From assembly GCF_001754075.1 (NCBI RefSeq), contig NZ_MIEH01000018.1, positions 434,001-498,000 of the forward strand: a stretch of 64,000 nt of DNA, in the 5' to 3' direction. The translations under genes and the position numbers were made by a program. The notes beneath the pieces are model-generated. The model saw only the letters and a program-made list of their open reading frames with translations, did no database searches and was not told the origin of the DNA. This document shows, in pieces, positions 51,981 to 60,515 of the stretch. The number at the start of each line of letters is the position of its first letter. Positions within the stretch are counted from its first letter, which is position 1. Source of the DNA: Merdimonas faecis. Its GTDB lineage: Bacteria; Bacillota; Clostridia; Lachnospirales; Lachnospiraceae.

Positions 51981-54900
51981 CTAATATATCTGAAAAAACT
52001 GTTCAGCCAGTCTTTCCTCTTCCTCATATTCCAGCATCGCCAGGTGCCTGGCCGCAGGGCTCATGGACACCATATCGTTGAGTTTTCCGTATTTTCCGGC
52101 TCCCACCGCACTGCCGCTGTTATTAAGGACCTGCTTTTCTCCCGTGATATTTTTTCTTCCGCGGATTTCCTGAAAATAGTAGGTCACTGATTCATCACTG
52201 TACAGAATAAACTGTTTTACATATAGATTTTCATATACCGGCATCAGCACCTCTGTATGATATCCCAGCTCCTCCCGGTTTCCCTTCTTCACTTTATAGA
52301 AAAGCTTTACCCGGCTTCCCGGTGCAGCCTGGTATTCCACCATAGATTTATCATGCAGCTGGACTTCCCGGATCCACTCTTCTTTAAAACGCAGATAAAA
52401 CGGAAATACAATCTGCTTTTCGCACATTTCCCGAAGAACCGTATGAAGGACCTGCTCTACATCCGTCTTGTAATCCCTTCCGGAATAAAACTTCAGGAGA
52501 GCGATCTTACAGATATCAGGGAGGTCTTCCTTCTGGTCACACTCATTGGCAATGATCTCAAATACACAGGTTTCCAGCTCTCTTCCCCAGACCACATATT
52601 CTCTTGACACATAGGCAAGATAGGCCTGCTTCAGCCGGAAATAGACATTGCCGGATATATAGTAATCCTCAAAGATCCTCTCTTCATCAAACAGATTCTC
52701 AGAAAATACCATCTGGGTGATAATACGCTCGCCGACTTTATGGGCCGGGATTCCGTATCCCTTCAGCACATTCCAGAGCGCTTTCATATCCCGTGTAGCC
52801 CCGCAGTAATAATTTGCCAGGTACATCAATGTTACCTTATCATACTGCTGTCTTAAGAACATCTCAAAACACAGCCAGGTCAGGAATTCGTCCTCCTCAT
52901 AGTTCTCTTCGCGGATCCTGCGGCTGCACATCCGGAATACATCCCGCTCGTCAAAGGCCTCCAGCCCTTTTTCCTGGATATTTTCAAACGTAAGGTCTTC
53001 TTTTTCCCGCTCTTTTTCCCAGATGCCTGCTGTTGCAGCATACTTCCGGCACATATCCAGAAATCTGGGCTCATAGAACAGGCGCTTTGTATCATAAGAA
53101 ATAGAGTCTGTGTAATGTCTTCCGTCGATAGATTCCCAGACAATGCGGGATTCTTTATCGTAAAGATAGATAACCGCTCCGTTCTCCGGGTCATAAGGCA
53201 CACGCTGACGGATCTCCCCGTCTTTTTCAATCACAAGAACACAATTCATGTTCGGTACCTTTGTACGGACCTCGTAGGCATAGCAGACATCCCGCATGGC
53301 TTCCATACGCTCCGCATCCATCTCCTCTTCCCGGCAGAATCGTTTATACAGGATACGCAGGGACTCTGTGATATGCCGCTTCAAAAGCTGATCCCAGGTA
53401 AACTCTACCATCTGTTCCCGGTAAGTAAGATACAGGTCTCCGGCCTGCTCTTCATAGGTCACCAGATTGGCATACAGAAGGGCCGCTTTCTTATAGTCCA
53501 GCGTATTTCCATGCATGAAATAAAGTAAAATCGACTTCGGAAGCGGGCCTCTGACATTTTCCTCAGCCAGTGTGATCATATAATACTCATACAGCTGGGC
53601 GATCTTAAGCTCTGCATCCACCGCTTTCTGATACCAGGAGAAATAACGCTTCTGCGTCTTATTTCCCTTGATCAGCAGAGTACAGATCGTATTCAGTATC
53701 ATAGGCTCGCTGTACATTTTGTATATCCGCTCCAGGATCCGGAACATAGATTCTCTGTACTGCTTCTGCTGGCTGACAAAATTAGACACATAAAGCGCCA
53801 GCTCCTTTGTCATCAGTCTGTATTTAGCTGCAAAGTTCAGTACCTGAAGTTCAAAAGGCCCCAGCTTTTTCAGAAGAGTCGGCTTCTCCTGGTAACACAG
53901 ATAGGCTTCCAGATAAAAAGTAACACTGTGCACTTCGTATTCATACTGCTGCTCCAGCACCTCGATCCGTTTATATGCATTTTTATATTTCGGATCCAGA
54001 TTCAGAAGCATATATAGCAGCAGCCAGGAATCCTGATGCCGCATATAGGTCTTCCCGATCTCATCCAGCGTTCTCTCGATATGACTTCCCTGCCCTCTTA
54101 CAAGAGCGGTCAGATACAGATAATAGCAATTGGTAATCGGATCTTTTCCGATCGCAAACCGGTTATAATTATAGTTTTCCAGGATCCACTTTGCCTCTTC
54201 GATGCGGCCTCCCCGCAGATAGATATTCGCCTGAAGGAGCTGATACATCTCACTTAAGGGGTTAAGCTTTCTTAAGCTGTTCATCTTCTCCACCGCACTG
54301 TCGATCCAGGTATTCAGCTCCATCCGGCCTGCCACGTAGCCTACATATTCCTTCAGGATCTGGGCCTCAAGAAGCTCCGGCATCCTTCTCTCTTCGTCAT
54401 ACTCCTTCTGATTCTGAAGGACCTCAATCTCATATGACAGAGTTTCATAGGGCGTCACAAACCTAAGCTTTCCAAAATTCCGTCCTCCGTGCAGATATTC
54501 CGGCCGGATCAGATACTCTACCTCATGGGTATTTCCCACAAAGTCTTCCGTACTGATCTCTGATCTCGTAACACGGATAAACTGTCCTTCCGCCTCTACA
54601 TGGATCGGCATATACCCCCATGTATTCTTCATCAGGGTCAGTGTTCCTTTTGTGGGCTCTTCTACATCCTCAAACAGCATTCCCTCTCCCGGAAGTGTCA
54701 GGAAAATACATTCCTTCTGTTTGATCCCCACCAGAAACTCTTCCATCGCCTGGTCTCCCAGCGACCATTTGCGCATATTGTCATACAGATAGAAGATCCT
54801 TTCGTTTTCGTATTTCAGGATCTCATAGAACTCTCTGGAGCGGAACAGCCGTCCGGCTTCAGAGAAATCCTTGATCGCCAGTTTGCGGAAATCATCGGTG

Positions 54901-55277
54901 CTTTGCACCTTTCCATAAGAAGTCATGACATAAGGCTTCTCAATGATCGCCGTGAAGGAAAGCTCGTACTCTCCGCCGCTGCAGACAACCGTAAACTTCC
55001 CTTCTTCCACATGTCCCGGTCTTAAGCCCCTTCCATCATACGTAAATTCCACTTTTGCCGGATTTCCGTCAAATCCCTGGTCTTTAAAATGCACACGAAA
55101 AGAGGACGGGTAGACCAGCCCCCGTATTGTCCCTTTGTCGTTTGTCTTTATAGTAAAACTTCCCCTGTATACTTCCCCTTCCCCAATTATGAGAACCAGA
55201 TTTGTTTCATCAAATATGACATCAGGTCGTATTAACTGAAAGTCTCCTTTGGAAAATTTCTGGATTTTGTTTTTCAA
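51981..55277 (-). CDS. DUF5717 giant protein (beta N-terminus, helical repeats)
   Basis: A 1098-residue protein of unknown function, the largest in the window. It begins at a TTG (MKNKIQKFSKGDFQL) preceded by AGGTGTGAG. About residues 20-125 and 195-300 are beta-rich with Ig-like spacing (VYRGSFTIKTNDKGTIRG, GKLRFVTPYETLSYEIEVL). From about 325 to 960 it is helical with many Tyr/Leu pairs, likely TPR or HEAT-like repeats (SEMYQLLQANIYLRGGRIEEAKWIL). The last about 130 residues return to beta structure. No signal peptide, no membrane helix. It is the first gene of a three-gene unit with DUF5716 and the TPR gene, behind a promoter at 55327-55356. Confidence 0.75.
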   Translation of the reverse strand: MKNKIQKFSKGDFQLIRPDVIFDETNLVLIIGEGEVYRGSFTIKTNDKGTIRGLVYPSSFRVHFKDQGFDGNPAKVEFTYDGRGLRPGHVEEGKFTVVCSGGEYELSFTAIIEKPYVMTSYGKVQSTDDFRKLAIKDFSEAGRLFRSREFYEILKYENERIFYLYDNMRKWSLGDQAMEEFLVGIKQKECIFLTLPGEGMLFEDVEEPTKGTLTLMKNTWGYMPIHVEAEGQFIRVTRSEISTEDFVGNTHEVEYLIRPEYLHGGRNFGKLRFVTPYETLSYEIEVLQNQKEYDEERRMPELLEAQILKEYVGYVAGRMELNTWIDSAVEKMNSLRKLNPLSEMYQLLQANIYLRGGRIEEAKWILENYNYNRFAIGKDPITNCYYLYLTALVRGQGSHIERTLDEIGKTYMRHQDSWLLLYMLLNLDPKYKNAYKRIEVLEQQYEYEVHSVTFYLEAYLCYQEKPTLLKKLGPFELQVLNFAAKYRLMTKELALYVSNFVSQQKQYRESMFRILERIYKMYSEPMILNTICTLLIKGNKTQKRYFSWYQKAVDAELKIAQLYEYYMITLAEENVRGPLPKSILLYFMHGNTLDYKKAALLYANLVTYEEQAGDLYLTYREQMVEFTWDQLLKRHITESLRILYKRFCREEEMDAERMEAMRDVCYAYEVRTKVPNMNCVLVIEKDGEIRQRVPYDPENGAVIYLYDKESRIVWESIDGRHYTDSISYDTKRLFYEPRFLDMCRKYAATAGIWEKEREKEDLTFENIQEKGLEAFDERDVFRMCSRRIREENYEEDEFLTWLCFEMFLRQQYDKVTLMYLANYYCGATRDMKALWNVLKGYGIPAHKVGERIITQMVFSENLFDEERIFEDYYISGNVYFRLKQAYLAYVSREYVVWGRELETCVFEIIANECDQKEDLPDICKIALLKFYSGRDYKTDVEQVLHTVLREMCEKQIVFPFYLRFKEEWIREVQLHDKSMVEYQAAPGSRVKLFYKVKKGNREELGYHTEVLMPVYENLYVKQFILYSDESVTYYFQEIRGRKNITGEKQVLNNSGSAVGAGKYGKLNDMVSMSPAARHLAMLEYEEEERLAEQFFQIY

Positions 55278-55326
55278 GTCTCACACCTGCTTCTTTCGTT
55301 ACTTTTTTGAAACCATACTATGATAA

Positions 55327-55356
55327 ATTATAGCATTGTTTGAACAGGAATAGCAA
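55327..55356 (-). promoter_or_regulatory. Promoter for the DUF5717-DUF5716-TPR unit
   Basis: Minus-strand TTGCTA (55351-55356) and TATAAT (55327-55332), 18-base spacer, about 50 bases before the TTG start. Confidence 0.65.
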
Positions 55357-55393
55357 TCCCGGATAGAAAAAATGTAAAAAACATCCTGACAAA

Positions 55394-55825
55394 TCACGGC
55401 TCTGAAACATTATAGAGAACTTTTTCCAGCATCTTTACAAGTGCTTCCTTCTCCTTTTTACTCATTCCCAGCGTCAGGCTCTTGTCAATTTTCTTTCGGT
55501 CCGCCTCCATCCTCCGCTGAATGTCATAGGCTTTTTCTGTCAGGTAAACGTTTTTACAGCGCCGGTCCTTTGTGCTTGGCACTACCAGGATAAACCCCTT
55601 TTCGTCCAGCCTCTTCAGAAGGCCCGTGACTGTGGGATTTTTAAGGCAGAGCGCCTTCTCTATATCTCTCTGATTCACTTCTTCTTTCCGGCTGGTCAGA
55701 AGATAATCCAGCACCGCGCATTGTGAAGCCGTGATTCCCAGTGTCCGCAGCCTGTTGTTAAAATCTTTTTCATACACGTTATTAATCTGCTTCAGCAGTA
55801 ACCCAATGGACATCTGTTCCTTCAT
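55394..55825 (-). CDS. MarR family transcriptional regulator
   Basis: Winged-helix regulator of 143 residues, from the ATG at 55825 (MKEQMSIGLLLKQIN) behind GGGGAGG. An in-frame GTG at 55834 lies inside that ribosome site and is unlikely to be used. The MarR fold is seen in ITASQCAVLDYLLTSR, recognition helix region QRDIEKALCLKNPTVTGLLKRLDEKG, and the wing FILVVPSTKDRRCKNVYLTEKA. The ligand is unknown. It follows hom by 22 bases and precedes the DUF5717 promoter, so it might control either unit; no matching operator is evident. Confidence 0.9.
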   Translation of the reverse strand: MKEQMSIGLLLKQINNVYEKDFNNRLRTLGITASQCAVLDYLLTSRKEEVNQRDIEKALCLKNPTVTGLLKRLDEKGFILVVPSTKDRRCKNVYLTEKAYDIQRRMEADRKKIDKSLTLGMSKKEKEALVKMLEKVLYNVSEP

Positions 55826-55847
55826 CTTATGCACCTCCCCGGCTGTC

Positions 55848-57134
55848 CTAATATTCCCGGATCACGTTTCCGATCTCCCGGGTTATCTCAAGCTCTTTTA
55901 AATCCTCCAATGCATTCCCGAAGGCCATCTCTTTCACCGCATCTGTCACGATCACCAGTTCTGCCGCCCCGTCTGTGATAATCTTCTGTACCACTTTTGA
56001 TATGCTGACCTGATGCGCCCCCAGCACGCCGGCAATTGATGCCAGGACTCCCGGCCGGTTCTCAACCTTCATCCGCAGGACAAATTGATTTTCCGCTTCC
56101 GCAAACGGCTTGACCGGCGTATCCCGGTAACAGGTGCAGCTGATCCTTCCGGTACAGTTATACCGGATATCCCGCATCACATCGATCACGTCCCCCATGA
56201 CCGCACTGGCTGTCGGGAACTCTCCCGCTCCTCTCCCGTAGAACATCACGTCATCTACCGCGTCTCCGTGGAGGAATACCGCGTTAAAAGAATCCCTCAC
56301 GGAAGCCAGCGGATGGTCTTCCGGGATCATCATCGGATATACCGCCGCCTCGATCCCTCCCCTGGTATTGCGCGCCCTGCCTACCAGTTTGATCACACAG
56401 CCGAATTCTTTTGCATACAGAATATCTCTGGCTGAAATTTTCGTAATTCCCTCTGTATACACATCCGAGAAGACTACCCGGGATCGGAAGGCAATAGATG
56501 CCATAATAGCCACCTTCCTTCCGGCGTCATATCCTTCAATATCCGCCGTCGGATCCGCTTCCGCATACCCCAGCTCCGTTGCTTTTGCCAGCGCCTCGTC
56601 AAAATCCATCCCGTCCTCATACATTTTTGTCAAAATATAATTGGTGGTTCCATTGACAATCCCGGTAATCTCTCCGATCTCATTTGCCGCCAGGCACTGC
56701 TTCAGAGGCCGGATAATAGGAATACCGCCCGCCACAGCAGCCTCAAACAGAAAGTCTGCCCCTGTGCCTTCCGCCGCATCCAGGAGCTCTCTTCCATATT
56801 CAGCCACCAGATCCTTATTGGCAGTCACCACATGTTTTCCGGCACGAAGAGCCTCCAGGATCCTGGTTTTTGCAGGTTCGATGCCTCCCATCACCTCAAT
56901 GACTATCTCTATCTGCGGATCCTCCAGGATTTCCGTCCAGTTATCTGTCAGAAGTTCCGTCCGTACGCCTTCCCTCACTTTCTCTTTGTCCCGCACCAGG
57001 ATCTTTGCGATTTCAAGCTCCGCTCCTGCCTTCTGCTCCATCTCGTTCTTCTGTCTTTCTGCCAGCTTATAGACTCCGCCGCCGACAGTACCAAGCCCGA
57101 GGAGCGCTGCCTTTATCCGTTTTCTTTCATGCAT
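55848..57134 (-). CDS. hom: Homoserine dehydrogenase
   Basis: NAD(P)-dependent reduction of aspartate semialdehyde to homoserine, leading to threonine and methionine. About 428 residues. Nucleotide-binding KAALLGLGTVGGGVYKL, the catalytic region GGIEPAKTRILEALRAGKHVVTANK, and GIVNGTTNYILTKM then GYAEADPTADIEGYDAGRK are clear. A C-terminal ACT domain (RMKVENRPGVLASIAGVLGAHQ) suggests feedback control by threonine. The start may be the ATG at 57134 or 57146; the first has better spacing from AAAGG. Promoter at 57170-57199. thrB and thrC are not adjacent. Confidence 0.95.
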   Translation of the reverse strand: MHERKRIKAALLGLGTVGGGVYKLAERQKNEMEQKAGAELEIAKILVRDKEKVREGVRTELLTDNWTEILEDPQIEIVIEVMGGIEPAKTRILEALRAGKHVVTANKDLVAEYGRELLDAAEGTGADFLFEAAVAGGIPIIRPLKQCLAANEIGEITGIVNGTTNYILTKMYEDGMDFDEALAKATELGYAEADPTADIEGYDAGRKVAIMASIAFRSRVVFSDVYTEGITKISARDILYAKEFGCVIKLVGRARNTRGGIEAAVYPMMIPEDHPLASVRDSFNAVFLHGDAVDDVMFYGRGAGEFPTASAVMGDVIDVMRDIRYNCTGRISCTCYRDTPVKPFAEAENQFVLRMKVENRPGVLASIAGVLGAHQVSISKVVQKIITDGAAELVIVTDAVKEMAFGNALEDLKELEITREIGNVIREY

Positions 57135-57169
57135 ATGGCGCCACATCCTTTTCTTTTCTCATATGCTTT

Positions 57170-57199
57170 AGTATAGCACAGGTATACAGTCTGATACAA
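57170..57199 (-). promoter_or_regulatory. Promoter for hom
   Basis: Minus-strand TTGTAT (57194-57199) and TATACT (57170-57175), 18-base spacer, just after the tRNA-Gly terminator. Confidence 0.65.
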
Positions 57200-57213
57200 T
57201 TTTTAAGGTAACG

Positions 57214-57245
57214 AAAAAAGGAATCTTCTGTCGAAGATTCCTTTT
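57214..57245 (-). terminator. Terminator of tRNA-Gly
   Basis: Minus-strand AAGGAATCTTC-GACA-GAAGATTCCTT followed by TTTT, three bases after the tRNA. Confidence 0.9.
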
Positions 57246-57248
57246 CAG

Positions 57249-57321
57249 AGCGACAGACGGGGCTCGAACCCGCGACCCCGACCTTGGCAAGGTCGTACTC
57301 TACCAACTGAGCCACTGTCGC
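57249..57321 (-). tRNA. tRNA-Gly, anticodon GCC
   Basis: Cloverleaf is complete: acceptor GCGACAG/CTGTCGC with discriminator T, anticodon stem CGACC/GGTCG with loop TTGCCAA (anticodon GCC), T-loop TTCGAGC. CCA is not encoded. Reads GGC and GGU codons. Confidence 0.96.
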
Positions 57322-57327
57322 TTATTT

Positions 57328-57364
57328 AGTAGTTACTGTTCCGTACCTCAGAACAATAACTACT
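57328..57364. promoter_or_regulatory. Inverted repeat overlapping the tRNA-Gly promoter
   Basis: Arms AGTAGTTACTGTTC (57328-57341) and GAACAATAACTACT (57351-57364) match at 13 of 14 positions. One arm covers half of the -10 box at 57362-57367. It looks like a DNA operator more than an RNA hairpin because the predicted RNA starts inside one arm. Confidence 0.5.
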
Positions 57365-57390
57365 ATACTATATGTTCTTTAAGTTGTCAA
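57362..57390 (-). promoter_or_regulatory. Promoter for tRNA-Gly
   Basis: Minus-strand TTGACA (57385-57390) and TATAGT (57362-57367), 17-base spacer: the best -35 box in the window. Confidence 0.8.
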
Positions 57391-57430
57391 CAACTTTTTT
57401 CATCTTTTTTTCATTCTTTTTTGAAGGCTT

Positions 57431-59224
57431 TTACATTCCCTCTTTTACCCGCACGGAAAGCCCCAGCTCCTCCAGCTGTTTTTCATCTGCCGGCGTAGGC
57501 GCTTCGGTCATCAGGCAGGACGCGTCCTTCACCTTCGGAAACGCAATCACGTCACGGATGCTGTCTTCTCCGGCCATAAGCATGACCAGACGATCCAGGC
57601 CATAGGCCAGGCCAGCGTGAGGCGGCACTCCATATTTGAAGGCATCCAGCAGGAAACCAAACTGACTGTAAGCCTGTTCCCTGGTAAATCCAAGCACTTC
57701 AAACATCTTTTCCTGTATGTCATTTTGGTGGATACGGACACTGCCTCCACCGATCTCATTTCCATTCAGCACGATATCATAAGCCTTTGCGCGCACTTTT
57801 CCAGGATCACTGTCGATAAACGCCAGATCCTCCTCCATCGGCATTGTAAACGGATGGTGCATAGCCACGAAACGGCCCTGCTCTTCACTCCACTCCAGGA
57901 GCGGAAATTCCGTGATCCATACAAACCGGTATTCATTCTTATCAAGCAGCTCCAGCTGCTTTGCAAGCTCCACACGCAGGGCTCCCAAAGAATCCCATAC
58001 AACTTTATTTTTATCAGCAGCAAACAGAAGCAGGTCTCCCGGCTCTCCGTCCATAGCCTTCACCAATGCGCTCATCTGCTCTTCACTTAAGAATTTCGCA
58101 AAAGAGGATTTCACGCTGCCATCCTCCTGGATAGCGATGTATGCCAGTCCCTTGGCTCCATAATCCTTCACAAAGGCTGTCAGTTTGTCGATCTTCTTTC
58201 TTGGCATGCCTCCCTGGCCTTTGGCGTTGATTCCACGCACGCTGCCGCCGTTTTCCAAGGCACCGGTAAATACGCCGAAACCACAGTCCTTCACCACGTC
58301 GGATACATCAGTAAGCTCCATGCCGAACCGAAGATCCGGTTTATCAGAGCCAAAACGGTCCATAGCCTCCTGCCAGGTCATCCGCTGAATAGGAAGCTTC
58401 ACTTCAATGCCCAGCACTTCCTGGAAAAGCCTCTTAAGATAGCGCTCGTTGACCTCGATCACATCATCTACATCTACGAAGGAAAGCTCCATATCGATCT
58501 GCGTAAACTCCGGCTGACGGTCCGCACGAAGATCCTCATCCCGAAAGCACCTGGCAATCTGGATATAGCGGTCCATGCCCGAACACATCAACAATTGCTT
58601 ATAGAGCTGAGGGGACTGCGGAAGTCCGTAAAAACACCCTGGATGCACACGACTTGGCACCAGATAGTCCCTTGCCCCTTCCGGCGTAGTCTTTCCCAGC
58701 ATAGGTGTCTCCACCTCCAGGAAGCCTTCCCCGGCAAAAAACTGTCTTGTGAGCGTCATGACATGGCTCTTCATCCGCAGATTCCTCTGAAGATCCGGTC
58801 TGCGAAGATCCAGATACCGGTATTTCAGGCGCACTTCTTCCTTTGTTTTTGAATTTTCCTCGATCGGGAAAGGCGGTGTTTCGGATTCAGACAGGATTCT
58901 TAAACTCTCCGGAATGATCTCGATCTCGCCGGTTGCAAGATTTTCATTGACAGCGCCGGAACGCATCTCCACTCTTCCTGTGATTGCAACCACATATTCC
59001 GCCCGCAGCTTCGCTGCCTTTTCGAGCAGTGCGGCATCTGCTTTTCCTTCCTCAAATACTACCTGGATGACGCCGGAACGATCCCGCACATCCACGAACA
59101 CCAGTCCGCCTTTATTTCGATTTTTCTGAACCCATCCCATGATTGTGACGGTCTGCCCTGCCTGTGAGGCTGACAGTTCTCCGCATCTGTGGGTCCTTTT
59201 TAAGCCCTTCATTGATTCAGCCAT
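57431..59224 (-). CDS. aspS: Aspartate-tRNA ligase
   Basis: Class II synthetase that charges tRNA-Asp. At 597 residues it is bacterial type with the GAD insertion domain. N-terminal OB fold: VTIMGWVQKNRNKGGLVFVDVRDR. Class II motif 2 is RCFRDEDLRADRQPEFTQID, motif 3 is AGLAYGLDRLVMLMAG. FGSDKPDLRFGMEL opens the GAD insert. The ATG at 59224 has GGAGAGGAG. It follows hisS by 25 bases, the usual Firmicutes pair. It is not clear whether it charges Asn-tRNA too; no gatCAB is seen here. Confidence 0.97.
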   Translation of the reverse strand: MAESMKGLKRTHRCGELSASQAGQTVTIMGWVQKNRNKGGLVFVDVRDRSGVIQVVFEEGKADAALLEKAAKLRAEYVVAITGRVEMRSGAVNENLATGEIEIIPESLRILSESETPPFPIEENSKTKEEVRLKYRYLDLRRPDLQRNLRMKSHVMTLTRQFFAGEGFLEVETPMLGKTTPEGARDYLVPSRVHPGCFYGLPQSPQLYKQLLMCSGMDRYIQIARCFRDEDLRADRQPEFTQIDMELSFVDVDDVIEVNERYLKRLFQEVLGIEVKLPIQRMTWQEAMDRFGSDKPDLRFGMELTDVSDVVKDCGFGVFTGALENGGSVRGINAKGQGGMPRKKIDKLTAFVKDYGAKGLAYIAIQEDGSVKSSFAKFLSEEQMSALVKAMDGEPGDLLLFAADKNKVVWDSLGALRVELAKQLELLDKNEYRFVWITEFPLLEWSEEQGRFVAMHHPFTMPMEEDLAFIDSDPGKVRAKAYDIVLNGNEIGGGSVRIHQNDIQEKMFEVLGFTREQAYSQFGFLLDAFKYGVPPHAGLAYGLDRLVMLMAGEDSIRDVIAFPKVKDASCLMTEAPTPADEKQLEELGLSVRVKEGM

Positions 59225-59249
59225 GATTTTTCTCCTCTCCTCAAGTTCT

Positions 59250-60515
59250 CTACCACTTTTCTATTACATCCGCATAACAGTCAATGATTTCCTGATACCC
59301 TTCTTCCGCCAGCTGTTCCTTCTGAAACTTTTTATTCTTTTTCATATGGACAGTCAGCACCTGATATCCCTGCCCGCGGTCTTCTTTTGCCCTGTCAAGC
59401 ACCTTTAACACTGCTTCTTTCGGGAGCTTTTTATCCAGCAGATACGCCTTCTTATCCTGCTTGCCCGGCACCTGATATCCGCTTTCCAAAAGCAGCATCA
59501 CGATTCTTTCAAATCCGATGGAAAATCCGCAGGCCGGAGTATCCTGACCCGTAAACTTTCCGATCATCTTGTCGTAACGTCCGCCTCCGGCTACCGATCC
59601 GCCAAACTCATCCATACGGATCTCAAAAATCGTTCCGGTATAATAAGACTGCCCCCTCACCATCGTGGGATCGAACCTTACAGAAAACTCACATTCTTTT
59701 GCGGCTTCCACACTGGAAATGATCTGCTCCATCCTGTCTGAAGTCGTGGCATCCAGATGGTCTCCCAGCTTTTCCTTCAGATACCGGATACCGGACACGT
59801 CTGCCGGCGTCTCGTCAAAGAGGCCCAGATAACACTCCACGGATTCCCTGGCATAGCCCATCTCCTGAAGCTCTGCGGCCACGCCTTCTCTTCCGATCTT
59901 GTCCATCTTATCTAAAACAATAAACACCTCATCATAGTCTTCCTCTTTAAAACCACTATAGGAAGCCATGGCCTTTAATATATTCCTGTCATTGATACAG
60001 ACTGTAAAATTCTTAAAATCAATCTTCCCAAGCACCGCGGTCGTGGCAAGGATCAGCTCAATCTCAGAAAGAGCGCTCTCTTCTCCCAGAATGTCAATAT
60101 CACACTGGGTAAACTGACGGAATCTTCCCCTCTGCGGCCTGTCCGCACGCCAAACACTTCCGATCTGCAGTGCCTTAAAAGGAGACGGCAACTCATTGGC
60201 ATGAGCAGAATAATACCTTGCCAGCGGCACGGTCAGATCATAGCGAAGGCCGCTGTCCGCCAGGTCATTTTCTTCTTTCGCCTCATCAATCTTCAGCTTT
60301 TCTCCCCGTTTCATGATCTTGAAGATCAGCTTTTCGTTATCTCCGCCCTGCTTGCTGCACAGATTCTCAATATGCTCCACACACGGTGTCTCCATCGACT
60401 GGAACCCAAAGCCCTTATAGGTCTCTTTGATCAGTCCGATCAGATAATCACGGATCTCCATTTCCTGGGGAAGGATATCTTTCATCCCTGTCACCGGCTT
60501 CTTTTTTAATGCCAT
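59250..60515 (-). CDS. hisS: Histidine-tRNA ligase
   Basis: Class II synthetase that charges tRNA-His. It is 421 residues from the ATG at 60515 (MALKKKPVTGMKDILP), seven bases after AAGGAG; the ATG at 60521 is too close to that site. Motif 2 is VWRADRPQRGRFRQFTQCDID, the histidine-A motif SYYTGTIFEIR is present, and motif 3 is CGFSIGFERIVMLL. The C-terminal anticodon-binding domain YQVLTVHMKKNKKFQKE is shorter than usual. Its first codons overlap the hemZ stop, and it is followed by aspS. Confidence 0.96.
   Translation of the reverse strand: MALKKKPVTGMKDILPQEMEIRDYLIGLIKETYKGFGFQSMETPCVEHIENLCSKQGGDNEKLIFKIMKRGEKLKIDEAKEENDLADSGLRYDLTVPLARYYSAHANELPSPFKALQIGSVWRADRPQRGRFRQFTQCDIDILGEESALSEIELILATTAVLGKIDFKNFTVCINDRNILKAMASYSGFKEEDYDEVFIVLDKMDKIGREGVAAELQEMGYARESVECYLGLFDETPADVSGIRYLKEKLGDHLDATTSDRMEQIISSVEAAKECEFSVRFDPTMVRGQSYYTGTIFEIRMDEFGGSVAGGGRYDKMIGKFTGQDTPACGFSIGFERIVMLLLESGYQVPGKQDKKAYLLDKKLPKEAVLKVLDRAKEDRGQGYQVLTVHMKKNKKFQKEQLAEEGYQEIIDCYADVIEKW

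Noticed and set aside
57127-57315. 62-codon minus-strand open frame across tRNA-Gly
   Set aside because: It reads through the tRNA and its terminator; the tRNA explains the conservation.
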